Of a stretch of DNA of 64,000 nucleotides, positions 43,666-52,054 are shown one piece after another (the first letter of the stretch is position 1; each line of letters begins with the position of its first letter). The notes below the pieces were generated by a model that was given only the letters and a program-made list of their open reading frames with translations, ran no database searches and was not told the DNA's origin. Source of the stretch: an uncultured Pseudomonadota bacterium (lineage in GTDB: Bacteria > Pseudomonadota > Alphaproteobacteria > Rs-D84). Made by a program: the position numbers and the translations under genes. The stretch is taken from positions 62,001-126,000 of the forward strand of contig CASFWA010000003.1 of NCBI GenBank assembly GCA_949298405.1. Reading direction: 5' to 3'.

Positions 43666-45102
43666 ATGAAAACAGCGATAACACCGACGCGTGCGGAAAA
43701 TTTTAGTGAATGGTATCAAAATTTAATTGTTGCAGCAGATTTGGCAGAGAATTCACCTGTTCGTGGTTGTATGACAATTAAACCTTATGGTTGGGCAATA
43801 TGGGAATTGATGCGTGATGAAATGGATAAACGTATTAAGGCTTGTGGCGTTCAGAACGCTAACTTTCCTTTATTGATACCTATTGACTTCTTTAATAAAG
43901 AAGCGGAACATGTTGCAGGTTTTGCAAAAGAATGTGCGGTTGTGACACATCATCGTTTAAAAATGATAGACGGCAAATTGCAACCAGACCCAGATTCTAA
44001 ATTGACGGAACCATATATTATTCGTCCGACTTCTGAAACGATAATTGGTGACGCGATGTCACGTTGGGTACAAAGCTATCGTGATTTACCGTTAAAGTTA
44101 AATCAGTGGGTAAATGTGATGCGCTGGGAAATGCGTCCAAGATTGTTCTTGCGTACATCTGAATTTAACTGGCAAGAAGGTCATAACGTTTTTGCAACAC
44201 ACGAAGAAGCAAATGCGGATGCGCGTAAAATGCACAAAATGTATGGGGATTATATGCGCGAAGTTTTGGCGATACCTTCTATTATGGGTGAAAAGACCCC
44301 AGAAGAACGTTTTGCGGGTGCAGACCATACATATACCTTGGAGCATATTATGCAAGACGGCAAGGCCTTGCAGGCTGGTACATCGCACGATTTAGGACAA
44401 CATTTTTCTAAATCTTTTGGAATACAATTTTTGGGTACAGATGGTAAACTGCAACATGCATGGACGACATCTTGGGGGACTACGACCAGGATGATGGGCA
44501 GTTTGTTCATGATACATTCTGATGATGACGGTTTGGTTTTACCGCCAGCAGTTGCACCTTATCAGATTGTAATAATACCAATTGTTCGTGAAGAAAATGC
44601 AGTCGCATTGAATGCTTTTGCAGATAAAGTAGGTCAGCAATTGCGCGACAATGGTATCAGAGTGCTGGTTGATTCTTCTGATATGCGTGCACCAGATAAG
44701 ATGTGGAAATGGATTAAACGCGGCGTGCCATTACGTGTTGAAATTGGTGGGCGTGAAATGGAATCAGAATCTGTGACAATAACTCGTCGTGATATAGGTA
44801 AGGATTCTAAACGTACAATTTCTGTTGCTGATTTGATAAAAGAAGCGAAAGATATTCTAAATCAGATACAGGTTGACATGTATAATGCAGCAGAGGCGCG
44901 CAATAAGAAAATGATAAAAAATGTTGCGGATTTAGCGGCATTAGAATCAGCCTTAGAAAACGGCGAGATAGGTTTCTTCCGTATAAAGTATGACCAGACT
45001 ACAAACGAAGAGTTTGATGGGTTGATAGAGAAATATAAGATATCTCGTCGATGCTTAGACGATAAAGACCCGACTTATGTATTTGTTGCAAAGTCGTATT
45101 AA
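43666..45102 (+). CDS. proS: Prolyl-tRNA synthetase, archaeal/eukaryotic-type
   Basis: 478 residues of class II. It starts directly with FSEWYQNLIVAADLAENSPVRGCMTIKPYGWAIWELM, has LLIPIDFFNKEAEHVAGFAKECAVVT, YIIRPTSETIIGDAMSRW, MRWEMRPRLFLRTSEFNWQEGHNVF, then the anticodon domain and a short C-terminal domain ending in Tyr (VFVAKSY). These are marks of the ProS type found in archaea, eukaryotes and some bacteria, lacking the INS editing domain; most alphaproteobacteria have the bacterial-type enzyme. It catalyses charging of tRNA-Pro. Third gene after olsBA, gap 21 nt, followed by a terminator. Confidence 0.95.
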   Translation: MKTAITPTRAENFSEWYQNLIVAADLAENSPVRGCMTIKPYGWAIWELMRDEMDKRIKACGVQNANFPLLIPIDFFNKEAEHVAGFAKECAVVTHHRLKMIDGKLQPDPDSKLTEPYIIRPTSETIIGDAMSRWVQSYRDLPLKLNQWVNVMRWEMRPRLFLRTSEFNWQEGHNVFATHEEANADARKMHKMYGDYMREVLAIPSIMGEKTPEERFAGADHTYTLEHIMQDGKALQAGTSHDLGQHFSKSFGIQFLGTDGKLQHAWTTSWGTTTRMMGSLFMIHSDDDGLVLPPAVAPYQIVIIPIVREENAVALNAFADKVGQQLRDNGIRVLVDSSDMRAPDKMWKWIKRGVPLRVEIGGREMESESVTITRRDIGKDSKRTISVADLIKEAKDILNQIQVDMYNAAEARNKKMIKNVADLAALESALENGEIGFFRIKYDQTTNEEFDGLIEKYKISRRCLDDKDPTYVFVAKSY

Positions 45103-45103
45103 G

Positions 45104-45132
45104 AACTGGGGGCAGATCCCCAGTTTTTTTAT
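45104..45132 (+). terminator. olsB-olsA-proS terminator
   Basis: AACTGGGG-GCAGAT-CCCCAGTT followed by TTTTTTTA. Confidence 0.9.
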
Positions 45133-45214
45133 TTAATTATTTATGAAATAAATCCTATGGAAATAGTTTTGTCTTACTTTATAATTTTCTTAGGAAATAA
45201 ATCTAGGAATAAAA

Positions 45215-45469
45215 ATGAAAGATAAAGAAATACCAGAAGAAATGCGAATAAATCGCGGGGAAGAGACTTTTTATATAAACTTAGGAAAAAATATACGTAA
45301 AGTACGTAATAAATTAGGTCTTTCGATAGAAGATGTTGCAAAAAAGATAGGGGTCAGTGCCATACAATTAGAAAAATATGAAAATGGTGTTTTGGCTATA
45401 CCTATTTATCATTTTATGCCCTTGTTGCAATATATGGGCTTCCCAAAAGAGTTAGAGTCTGCAAAATAA
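45215..45469 (+). CDS. Xre-family helix-turn-helix protein
   Basis: 84 residues. NLGKNIRKVRNKLGLSIEDVAKKIGVSAIQLEKYENGVLAIPIYHFMPLLQYMG is a complete Cro/C1-type HTH domain; the LEKYENG recognition end and IPIYHFMPLLQ last helix are typical of small chromosomal Xre regulators common in alphaproteobacteria. A weak AGGAAT precedes the ATG. Its target is unknown; the ldh gene starts 61 nt later with its own promoter element. Confidence 0.85.
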   Translation: MKDKEIPEEMRINRGEETFYINLGKNIRKVRNKLGLSIEDVAKKIGVSAIQLEKYENGVLAIPIYHFMPLLQYMGFPKELESAK

Positions 45470-45493
45470 AATACCAGCATTGTGCTATTTTTC

Positions 45494-45502
45494 TGATATA
45501 AT
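45494..45502 (+). promoter_or_regulatory. Extended -10 element TGATATAAT before ldh
   Basis: TGATATAAT lies 28 nt upstream of the ldh ATG, with no strong -35 box. Confidence 0.5.
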
Positions 45503-45530
45503 ATTATCGAGTTATGGAGAGGAAAATATT

Positions 45531-46466
45531 ATGAAAATAGCAATCATAGGTGTTGGCAGTGTCGGTTCTGCGGTTGCGACTGCTGTAAAGAACACAGGTT
45601 TTGTGCATGAAATAGTTTTTTTTGACAGGGATAGTATTCGTGCGCGTGCAGCAGCAGAAGATTTGGGGCATGCTGCAAGTTTTAATTTTGATGTTAAAAT
45701 AAACGCAATTAGTAGTTATCGCGGGATTCGTGGTAGTGAAATAGTTATTATTGCGGCGGGCGCGAACCAGAAACCGGGTGAAACCAGAACTGATTTGCTA
45801 AACAAGAATGTTGAAGTAATAAAAGATATTGTGCCACGTGTAATGGCAAATGTTGATTCCAAGCATGTGAAAATAATTGTAGTGACAAATCCTTTGGATG
45901 TTTTAGTAATGCTTACACAGAAATTATCCAAATTACCTTCTAATCGTGTTATAGGTACTGGAACTATGTTAGATTCTGCGCGCTTGCGTACTATTTTATC
46001 AAGGCAGTTATCAGTTTCTACACAATCAATATGTGCGAATGTATTGGGCGAGCACGGTGATAGCAGTGTTGTTGATTGGGCATCTATTACTATTGGCGGT
46101 ATAAAGTTAGAAGATTTTTGTAAGCAAACAAAAGTATCATTGCCGATTACGACTCGCAATACAATAAGTCATCGTGTCCATAATGCCGCGTACGAGATAA
46201 TCCAAGGGCGTGGTGCTACCTGGGATGGAATAGGTGCGGCAGTTGCTGATTTATTGCGTTGTATAATAAATGATGAAAAAAGGGTTATGACAGTTAGTTG
46301 TGTATCAGGTGCAGGTAAAACCGCATTAGCCATGTCTTTGCCAAGGATTGTTGGGCGTGAAGGAGTTATTTCGACTTTATTGCCCAAGATGGCAGGGCCT
46401 GATGCTGCGGCTTTGCGACGTAGCGCGAAAATAATCAGAAAGAATTATGATTCAATAGGAAAATAG
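45531..46466 (+). CDS. ldh: L-lactate dehydrogenase
   Basis: 311 residues. The NAD fold starts KIAIIGVGSVGSAVATAVK; the acidic end of strand 2 is FFDRD; the specificity loop is AAGANQKPGETRTDLL with Gln80 where malate dehydrogenases have Arg, indicating pyruvate/lactate; the catalytic Arg is in GETR and the catalytic His in LGEHGDSSV. GGAGAGG before ATG 45531 decides the start. It regenerates NAD in fermentation. The very C-terminal part (SGAGKTALAMSLPRIVG...) keeps family layout. Confidence 0.92.
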   Translation: MKIAIIGVGSVGSAVATAVKNTGFVHEIVFFDRDSIRARAAAEDLGHAASFNFDVKINAISSYRGIRGSEIVIIAAGANQKPGETRTDLLNKNVEVIKDIVPRVMANVDSKHVKIIVVTNPLDVLVMLTQKLSKLPSNRVIGTGTMLDSARLRTILSRQLSVSTQSICANVLGEHGDSSVVDWASITIGGIKLEDFCKQTKVSLPITTRNTISHRVHNAAYEIIQGRGATWDGIGAAVADLLRCIINDEKRVMTVSCVSGAGKTALAMSLPRIVGREGVISTLLPKMAGPDAAALRRSAKIIRKNYDSIGK

Positions 46467-46473
46467 ATTTATA

Positions 46474-46501
46474 AGAATGGGTCTTGTGACCCATTCTTTT
46501 T
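46474..46501 (+). terminator. ldh terminator
   Basis: AGAATGGGTC-TTGT-GACCCATTCT followed by TTTTT; perfect 10-bp stem. Confidence 0.9.
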
Positions 46502-46536
46502 GGACAAGAATCCGATTTATATGGTTTATTTTGATG

Positions 46537-46545
46537 TGTTATAAT
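46537..46545 (+). promoter_or_regulatory. Extended -10 element TGTTATAAT
   Basis: TGTTATAAT lies 28 nt before the ATG of the small GNAT gene. Confidence 0.45.
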
Positions 46546-46573
46546 TAAATAAAATAAGGGAGAGCATTAAACC

Positions 46574-46873
46574 ATGGCAAAAGATATAACTTATGATATA
46601 TTTCCAGATGGTCTTGGTTTTTATGCAAAGTGTGAAGGTAATAACATTGGCGAGATTACATTTGTTAGGGTTGGTAAAGATAAGTTAATAATAGACCATA
46701 CAAATGTTTCAGAAAATTTCAGAAATGAAAATATCGGCTTAAATTTATTAAGGCATGTAGTTGATTTAGCAAGGAATCAGCACAGAAAAATTATAACAAT
46801 GTGTCCTTTTGCGCAGGCTATGTTTTGTCGTTATTCAGAATTTGATGATGTTCGTTTTTTGAACGTTAAATAA
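46574..46873 (+). CDS. Small GNAT-like N-acetyltransferase domain protein
   Basis: 99 residues, the size of the YidJ/NATD1-like single-domain GNAT group. NNIGEITFVRVGKDKLIIDHTNVSENFRNENIGLNLLRHVVDLARNQHRKIITMCPFAQAMFCR contains the beta4-alpha3 acetyl-CoA region (V..nFR.e.iG..L) and the CPFA...F motif close to the C-terminus, as in that group. The substrate is unknown. GGGAG lies about 12 nt before the ATG. Confidence 0.8.
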   Translation: MAKDITYDIFPDGLGFYAKCEGNNIGEITFVRVGKDKLIIDHTNVSENFRNENIGLNLLRHVVDLARNQHRKIITMCPFAQAMFCRYSEFDDVRFLNVK

Positions 46874-46939
46874 ACGCTTTTCTTTTATTGCAGCATTTTT
46901 ATTTTTTTATTAGCATTGCATTTAACGAGGAGAAAAAGT

Positions 46940-48322
46940 ATGACGCGTAAATTGCATATGTGGTTAGTCTTTTTGATATTCTTAAATGGTTATGTAAGTT
47001 TATCTTTAGAATTAGTTGTTTTACGGCAGTTGTCTTTTTATGTTGGTTCCAGCGCGGTAATTACTAGCATAATAATGGGGTTATTTTTAGGTTTTATGTC
47101 TTTGGGGTATTTTTTAGGTTCTTCTGAAAAAATAAAGACTTCAAACATAAGAAAAATTTTGTGTGCAAGTTTTATATTAATTTCATTTATTGCCTTTGCC
47201 GCGTCTAGTTTTCCATTAGTATCGGAATATTTTAAATGGTTATATGCCAACGGTATAACATCTAGTGTTATTCAAACTTTTATTTATTCATTAGTATTTT
47301 TGTCTATTGGTCCATTTTTATTTGGGTTTAATACCACATTGTTATCACGATGGTTGCATAAGTACAATACGAATTATACCGGCAGTATCATGGCGTGGGA
47401 TACAATTGGTTCTGTTATGGGGTCGTTGTTAACTACTTTAATTTTAATGCCCTTTATAGGTGTAAATTACACTGTTATGCTAGTTGTATGTTTAGCGTTA
47501 TTTGCGGCAATATTTACTTATAGGAAATGGTGGGTATTTTTAATTTGTATATTGATATTGGTGCCAACTTTGATAGTAAATAGTTCTACGGTTCAACGTA
47601 ATAAATACGGTATTTTGGTAAATAATGCTAATTCAACGATTGCTGTTTCTGAACAAGGAACTGCAAGAGTTTTAGATATGAATGGTTTGCCTATGTCTAT
47701 TTATGATGAAAGAAGCGGTTATATGGCAGAATATATAAATTATATAAATGAGAATTTTATTTATAATATGCCTAAAAATAAAAAATACAAAATTTTAGTT
47801 TTAGGTGCTGGTGGATTTACAGCTGGGTTAAAAGATACTTTTAATGATTATACTTTTGTTGATATAGAACATACATTAAAAGATGTTTCAGAAAAGCATT
47901 TTTTAAAGCAAAAATTAACTAAAAATAAAAAATTTATACTTCAAGACGCAAGTCAATATTTGAAAAACGTAGATGAAAAATATGATTTAATTTTATTAGA
48001 TGTTTATTCAAATTCATATCAGATACCAGAAGGTCTTATTACTGCCGAATTTATGGAACGTATAAAAGCAAGAATTGCTCCAGATGGTATAATAATTATG
48101 AATATGATTGTAAGTACAAGTTTTAAAAATAAATATTCTAAAGTATTTGATAATACTTTTCATACTGTATTTCCTTATAATACTCAACGTCAAGTAATAG
48201 GTGGATACAATCCATGGAAAGAAGGCGATATAGCAAATGTGTTGTATATTTATTATAATGTCGAAAACGATGGCAGAATTTACACAATAAATAAAACGCC
48301 TGTTATTTATGATAGGTATTAA
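46940..48322 (+). CDS. Membrane protein with spermidine-synthase-like methyltransferase-fold domain
   Basis: 460 residues. The first half has about seven to eight hydrophobic helices (residues 5-215) with a GSIMAWDTIGSVMGSLL segment; the second half (about 265-460) is a Rossmann fold like SpeE: YKILVLGAGGFTAGLKDTF, DIEHTLKDVSEKHF, and YDLILLDVYSNSYQIPEGLITAEFMERIKARIAPDG. Fused membrane SpeE-like proteins are widespread but their role is poorly known. Start 46940 chosen because GAGGAG lies 9 nt upstream. Ends at a terminator shared with sodB. Confidence 0.8.
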   Translation: MTRKLHMWLVFLIFLNGYVSLSLELVVLRQLSFYVGSSAVITSIIMGLFLGFMSLGYFLGSSEKIKTSNIRKILCASFILISFIAFAASSFPLVSEYFKWLYANGITSSVIQTFIYSLVFLSIGPFLFGFNTTLLSRWLHKYNTNYTGSIMAWDTIGSVMGSLLTTLILMPFIGVNYTVMLVVCLALFAAIFTYRKWWVFLICILILVPTLIVNSSTVQRNKYGILVNNANSTIAVSEQGTARVLDMNGLPMSIYDERSGYMAEYINYINENFIYNMPKNKKYKILVLGAGGFTAGLKDTFNDYTFVDIEHTLKDVSEKHFLKQKLTKNKKFILQDASQYLKNVDEKYDLILLDVYSNSYQIPEGLITAEFMERIKARIAPDGIIIMNMIVSTSFKNKYSKVFDNTFHTVFPYNTQRQVIGGYNPWKEGDIANVLYIYYNVENDGRIYTINKTPVIYDRY

Positions 48323-48326
48323 AAAA

Positions 48327-48349
48327 AGCGGGAATTTCCCGCTTTTTTA
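48327..48349. terminator. Bidirectional terminator with sodB
   Basis: AGCGGGA-ATT-TCCCGCT flanked by an A-run and a T-run; it overlaps the sodB stop. Confidence 0.85.
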
Positions 48350-48934
48350 TTTTTCTAAATTTTCTTTTACGAAATTCCAATTAATCAAATTTTTAAGTAT
48401 AGCATCTATAAAATCTGGGCGACGATTTTGATAATCTAAATAATAAGCATGCTCCCATACATCGATTGTCATAATAGGTTTTAAATCATGCGCGATTGGT
48501 GTGTCGGCGTTTGCGGTGCTTATGATTTTTAGTTCGTTATTTGCGTCGCGAACAAGCCATGCCCAACCACTGCCAAATACAGATGTCGCAACAGATTTAA
48601 ATTGTTCAAAAAAACTGTCTGCACTACCAAATGAATTTATTATTTCTTCTGGAATTGGCGATTTTTCTTTTGATAAGCATTTAAAAAAGAAATTGTGATT
48701 AAATACTTGTGCAGCATTGTTAAATATTTTTTTTGCTGATTCGTCTTTTGCGGATTTTGTGATAATTTCATTTAAAGGTAAATCTGCATATTTTGTATCT
48801 TGGAATAAGTCGTTTAAATTTTTTATATATGTCGCTAAATGCTTGCCGTGGTGGAAATTAATAGTTTGTTCTGACATATAAGGTTCCAGGTCTTTTGCAG
48901 AAAAAGCCAAAGGAAATTGATTTAAAGAAAACAT
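48347..48934 (-). CDS. sodB: Superoxide dismutase, Fe/Mn type
   Basis: 195 residues from the ATG at 48934, 10 nt after AGGAG; an upstream extension would be non-homologous. The metal ligands are visible: His in TINFHHGKHLATYIKNLN, the His of AQVFNHNFFF, and Asp/His in TIDVWEHAYYLDYQNRRPDFI. GSGWAWLV is also diagnostic. It removes superoxide in the cytoplasm, notable beside the fermentative genes. Confidence 0.96.
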   Translation of the reverse strand: MFSLNQFPLAFSAKDLEPYMSEQTINFHHGKHLATYIKNLNDLFQDTKYADLPLNEIITKSAKDESAKKIFNNAAQVFNHNFFFKCLSKEKSPIPEEIINSFGSADSFFEQFKSVATSVFGSGWAWLVRDANNELKIISTANADTPIAHDLKPIMTIDVWEHAYYLDYQNRRPDFIDAILKNLINWNFVKENLEK

Positions 48935-49070
48935 ATAAAAACTCCTTTTGATTGAATTGTGTATAACAATAAGCAGAAACACAACAGGATTTTTTTACAA
49001 ATAAAAATATAAAAATGGCTTGCACACGGGCATTCAGATTTCTATAATCCGAACAGAAAAGGAGAATTTT

Positions 49071-49646
49071 ATGAAAAAACTATCATTTTTATCTGCACTT
49101 TTAGGTTTGTTTTTTGTTGGCACAGCATCTGCGGCTGATATAACAATATATTATTCACCGTATTGCCCACATTGTCATCATGCACAGGAATTCTTTTCTA
49201 ACAAGATGATATATGAATATCCTAAGTTGCGTGTTGTTCAAGTAAATGTTATGGAAGAAAAAAATTTACCTGTTTTTCAGGAAGCGTTAGCAAAATGTGA
49301 ATATGATGATGGTGGTGTACCAGTTATCGTTGTTGGTGAAAAATGTTTCCAGGGGTACGCAGATTTTATGGAACAAGAATTGCGTGATGCAGTAGAAGTA
49401 GATTTATCCAGCAGAGAAAAAGAAACAGCCGCAGAAAATAAAAAGGCTTTAGAAGCGGACCCAGAAGCATTTAAGTCTAAACATTCTGATCGTAAAAATG
49501 CTATTTCTGAATATGACCCAAATGTTGCTGCTGCAGAAGCAGAAAAAAAAAGTAGCGAAGGCTCATCTGTTTATTTCTATGTATTGTTGATAGTCTTGGT
49601 TGCTGCATTGGGCTTTGTTCTGATCAGAAAGGATAAAAAGAAATAA
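49071..49646 (+). CDS. Membrane-anchored periplasmic thioredoxin/glutaredoxin-fold protein
   Basis: 191 residues. A signal peptide (about 1-21, GTASA), a redox domain with ITIYYSPYCPHCHHAQEFF, that is a CPHC active site as in DsbA, and a cis-Pro loop (DDGGVPVIVVGEKCFQGYA); then a charged helical stretch and a C-terminal membrane helix (about 165-186) with a Lys tail. The domain therefore sits in the periplasm facing substrates. It may help form or repair disulphides in the Cys-rich secreted proteins seen here; this is inference. GGAG 7 nt before the ATG decides the start. Confidence 0.8.
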   Translation: MKKLSFLSALLGLFFVGTASAADITIYYSPYCPHCHHAQEFFSNKMIYEYPKLRVVQVNVMEEKNLPVFQEALAKCEYDDGGVPVIVVGEKCFQGYADFMEQELRDAVEVDLSSREKETAAENKKALEADPEAFKSKHSDRKNAISEYDPNVAAAEAEKKSSEGSSVYFYVLLIVLVAALGFVLIRKDKKK

Positions 49647-49668
49647 GTTTAGATTCTTGGGATAAGTC

Positions 49669-50469
49669 ATGTTTGATTTAACTACTCTTGATTATATATA
49701 TGTGGGTGTCATTTTGGCATCCACAATTTGGGCCAGTGTTCGTGGTGGTGTATATGAAACGGTTGCGACTTTATCGTGGGTTGTGGCTGCAATTGCGGCA
49801 AGATTTGCATCACCATTATTAGATAAATTGTTACAAAATTTATTTAGTTTATCTGATTCGACCGTTGGAACACTGGTTGCATCTTATTTTATTGTATTTT
49901 TTGTAATTTTAATGTTGGTCGGTTTCTTCAACCAGAAATTGCGTGAAAAAATTCAAGACAGTATGATGAAGGTGACGGATCGTACTTTGGGTATAATTTT
50001 TGGTATTATCCGTGGAATTGTAGTTATGGGGGTAGTGTACTGGGTTGCGTTATGGTATTATTCTGATGCACCTATTTTGCCTAAATGGGTGGCCGAGGCT
50101 AGAACGCGTCCTATAATGCAGTTGACGGCGTTAAAATTAGATGAATGGTTTATCCCAGGTGAAGAAAATAACTTAATTCGTCGTGATATGACTGGTACAG
50201 AAGAAGCATTAGAGATTTATAAGAATTTGATAAATCCTGCGGTTTCCGACAAGAACGAAAGTAGTGCGCCTGCAAAGGTTTCAAATGCGAATCAACCAGA
50301 TACAGCAGATAAAGAATCTGTTGCAGAAGAAACGGGTTATAAATCATCTGAAAGAACTGCGCTTGAAAATCAGTTGTTGCAGATAGAAACCGCGGCGCGT
50401 GCAGAAGAAGAAAGAAACGCTGAATTGGAACAACAGGAACAAGAATTAGAAACGAATGATTTGATGTGA
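49669..50469 (+). CDS. cvpA: CvpA-family membrane protein
   Basis: 266 residues. The N-terminal four-helix part (about 5-150) matches CvpA: LTTLDYIYVGVILASTIWASVRGGVYETVATLSWVVAAI, then RTLGIIFGIIRGIVVMGVVYWV. The C-terminal 100 residues are cytoplasmic, acidic and coiled-coil-like (QLLQIETAARAEEERNAELEQQEQEL). CvpA proteins affect colicin V export and envelope homeostasis; the exact role is unclear. It lacks the neighbouring purF seen in many species. Gap to the upstream gene is 22 nt; likely co-transcribed. Confidence 0.85.
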   Translation: MFDLTTLDYIYVGVILASTIWASVRGGVYETVATLSWVVAAIAARFASPLLDKLLQNLFSLSDSTVGTLVASYFIVFFVILMLVGFFNQKLREKIQDSMMKVTDRTLGIIFGIIRGIVVMGVVYWVALWYYSDAPILPKWVAEARTRPIMQLTALKLDEWFIPGEENNLIRRDMTGTEEALEIYKNLINPAVSDKNESSAPAKVSNANQPDTADKESVAEETGYKSSERTALENQLLQIETAARAEEERNAELEQQEQELETNDLM

Positions 50470-50473
50470 TATT

Positions 50474-50494
50474 AGCCCCGAAAGGGGCTTTTTT
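50474..50494 (+). terminator. cvpA terminator
   Basis: AGCCCC-GAAA-GGGGCT followed by TTTTTAA. Confidence 0.9.
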
Positions 50495-50568
50495 AATAGG
50501 GTTTCGTTCTTAGTGATTTTTGTTTGTTTTTCTTTGAAAATATATTCTGTATAAGTACAGGATATAAA

Positions 50569-51321
50569 ATGAAAAGAAGTTTTTTATTAGTTAGCCTTAT
50601 TTTATCGGTTCCTTTTTCTGCATATGCAGATAGTGCGGTAAAAGGTGTTAACCCGGCAGATAACGTCACTAAAATGGAGTTGCTGCCAAGTTTGAATGTC
50701 ATAGATGCCGAAGGCAGGCCATCGGTCACGACTTTGGGCTTAAAATATGACAAGCAATTATATGGTGCGTACGGGATTAATTTTGAATTGCCGTTAAGCC
50801 ATTTTTCTGGATACGGAATAGCAGATAGTGGTATTGGGGATTTAAGAGTTCGTGGTCGCGGTCAATATAGATTTGGTAGAAATGTTATAATTGGTGCTGC
50901 TGAATTTGTTTTACCGACTGCAACATCTGATACGCTTGGTACCAGACAATATACATTTGACCCAACATTGGCATATGTTTATGCGTTTAGCCCAAATTTC
51001 TTTACTGCTTTGGTAGGTAAACAATTTATATCGTTATATAACTTGGATGAAGAAAAGTACCAAGACACAAATCAGACTCAGATTCGTATGTTAGTTGGGT
51101 ATTTGTCTAGTAAGGGTTGGTGGGCTGCATTAGACCCGCAAGTTTGGATAAACAATGAAGATGGTCGCACTGAATATTTAATGGAAGGCGAGATTGGTAC
51201 TATGTTGAATAGAACAACTGGTGTGTGGACCAGAGTAGGTAAAAGACTTGGTGGTGATTGGCACAGAAATGATTGGACGGTTTTATTAGGTATAAGATTT
51301 ATTCCAGGAAATAAAGAATAA
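50569..51321 (+). CDS. Outer-membrane beta-barrel protein, 250 aa
   Basis: Signal peptide (about 1-20, SAYA), then alternating strands with aromatic girdle residues (YGAYGINFELPLSHF, GRGQYRFGRNVIIGAAEFVLP, GKQFISLYNLD, WTVLLGIRFIPG). No Cys in the mature part. It resembles small porin or transporter-like barrels without a recognisable subfamily. The start is the ATG at 50569 immediately before the signal peptide. It is followed after 15 nt by a membrane protein gene. Confidence 0.7.
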   Translation: MKRSFLLVSLILSVPFSAYADSAVKGVNPADNVTKMELLPSLNVIDAEGRPSVTTLGLKYDKQLYGAYGINFELPLSHFSGYGIADSGIGDLRVRGRGQYRFGRNVIIGAAEFVLPTATSDTLGTRQYTFDPTLAYVYAFSPNFFTALVGKQFISLYNLDEEKYQDTNQTQIRMLVGYLSSKGWWAALDPQVWINNEDGRTEYLMEGEIGTMLNRTTGVWTRVGKRLGGDWHRNDWTVLLGIRFIPGNKE

Positions 51322-51336
51322 TCAAAAGGGGAAAAC

Positions 51337-51831
51337 ATGTTTTTAAAACTGAAAATTTATGTAACGATATTTGCGGTATATGAAATATTTGCGGTATTAT
51401 TTTTACACTCAAAAAGTATGTGCAATGACGTATTTACTACAAATTTTTGCTTAGACGGTGTGTCAAAATATTTTATTTTTTGTATAGCCGTTCCTGTTAT
51501 TGTGTCGTTGATAATAATGTGGGTTAACGAGATAAGGAAATATTTTAGAAGTAGGCATTCATTTTTTTATCGTGCAAAAAGTGCCGTACAAGATATGGCG
51601 TCTGAAATAAAAGATAGAGTAGCCGATAAAGTATCACCCCAGTATTTTGAAAGGCTAATAACAGCATTTTTGATAATCGGATTAAAACGTTATGCGGACA
51701 AAAATCCGAAAGTCAGAGAATTTTTAAAAGATGTAATAGGTCTTGATATATTTGAAGAAGATAAAGGAGGTGCAGAAAGAGAAAAAGAAAAGGTTTCGAC
51801 ACCGAAAAAGAAGAGGCAAACAAGAAGTTAA
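51337..51831 (+). CDS. Two-helix membrane protein with basic tail, unknown
   Basis: 164 residues: two N-terminal membrane helices (about 4-22 and 42-64), a helical middle (DMASEIKDRVADKVSPQYFERLITAFLIIGLKRYADKNPKVREFLKDVIG) and a Lys/Arg-rich C-terminus. AAAGGGG lies 7 nt before the ATG. No family recognised. It probably shares a transcript with the preceding barrel gene and ends at a terminator. Confidence 0.65.
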   Translation: MFLKLKIYVTIFAVYEIFAVLFLHSKSMCNDVFTTNFCLDGVSKYFIFCIAVPVIVSLIIMWVNEIRKYFRSRHSFFYRAKSAVQDMASEIKDRVADKVSPQYFERLITAFLIIGLKRYADKNPKVREFLKDVIGLDIFEEDKGGAEREKEKVSTPKKKRQTRS

Positions 51832-51835
51832 AAGG

Positions 51836-51859
51836 AACGGGCAAAAGCCCGTTTTTTTA
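51836..51859 (+). terminator. Terminator after 51337-51831
   Basis: AACGGGC-AAAA-GCCCGTT followed by TTTTTTA. Confidence 0.85.
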
Positions 51860-51866
51860 TAAAAAA

Positions 51867-51887
51867 CCGCAAGATTAAAACTTGCGG
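51867..51887 (-). terminator. tRNA-Thr terminator
   Basis: CCGCAAG-ATTAAAA-CTTGCGG, followed on the minus strand by TTTTTT, just past the tRNA 3' end. Confidence 0.75.
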
Positions 51888-51893
51888 AAATTC

Positions 51894-51969
51894 TGGTGCC
51901 AGTTGTCGGACTTGAACCAACGACCCTCTGATTACAAATCAGATGCTCTACCAGCTGAGCTAAACTGGC
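51894..51969 (-). tRNA. tRNA-Thr (TGT)
   Basis: Minus strand: acceptor GCCAGTT / AACTGGC, D-arm TAGCTCAGCTGGTAGAGCA, anticodon loop TTTGTAA (anticodon TGT), T-loop GGTTCAAGTCC, encoded CCA. 76 nt. Confidence 0.96.
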
Positions 51970-52054
51970 AACGTGATTTACTATACATGTTTCAAAATTC
52001 AATTTCAAGATAAAAATGCTTGCTTTTATAAAATAAGTGTAAAAAATTATAATT

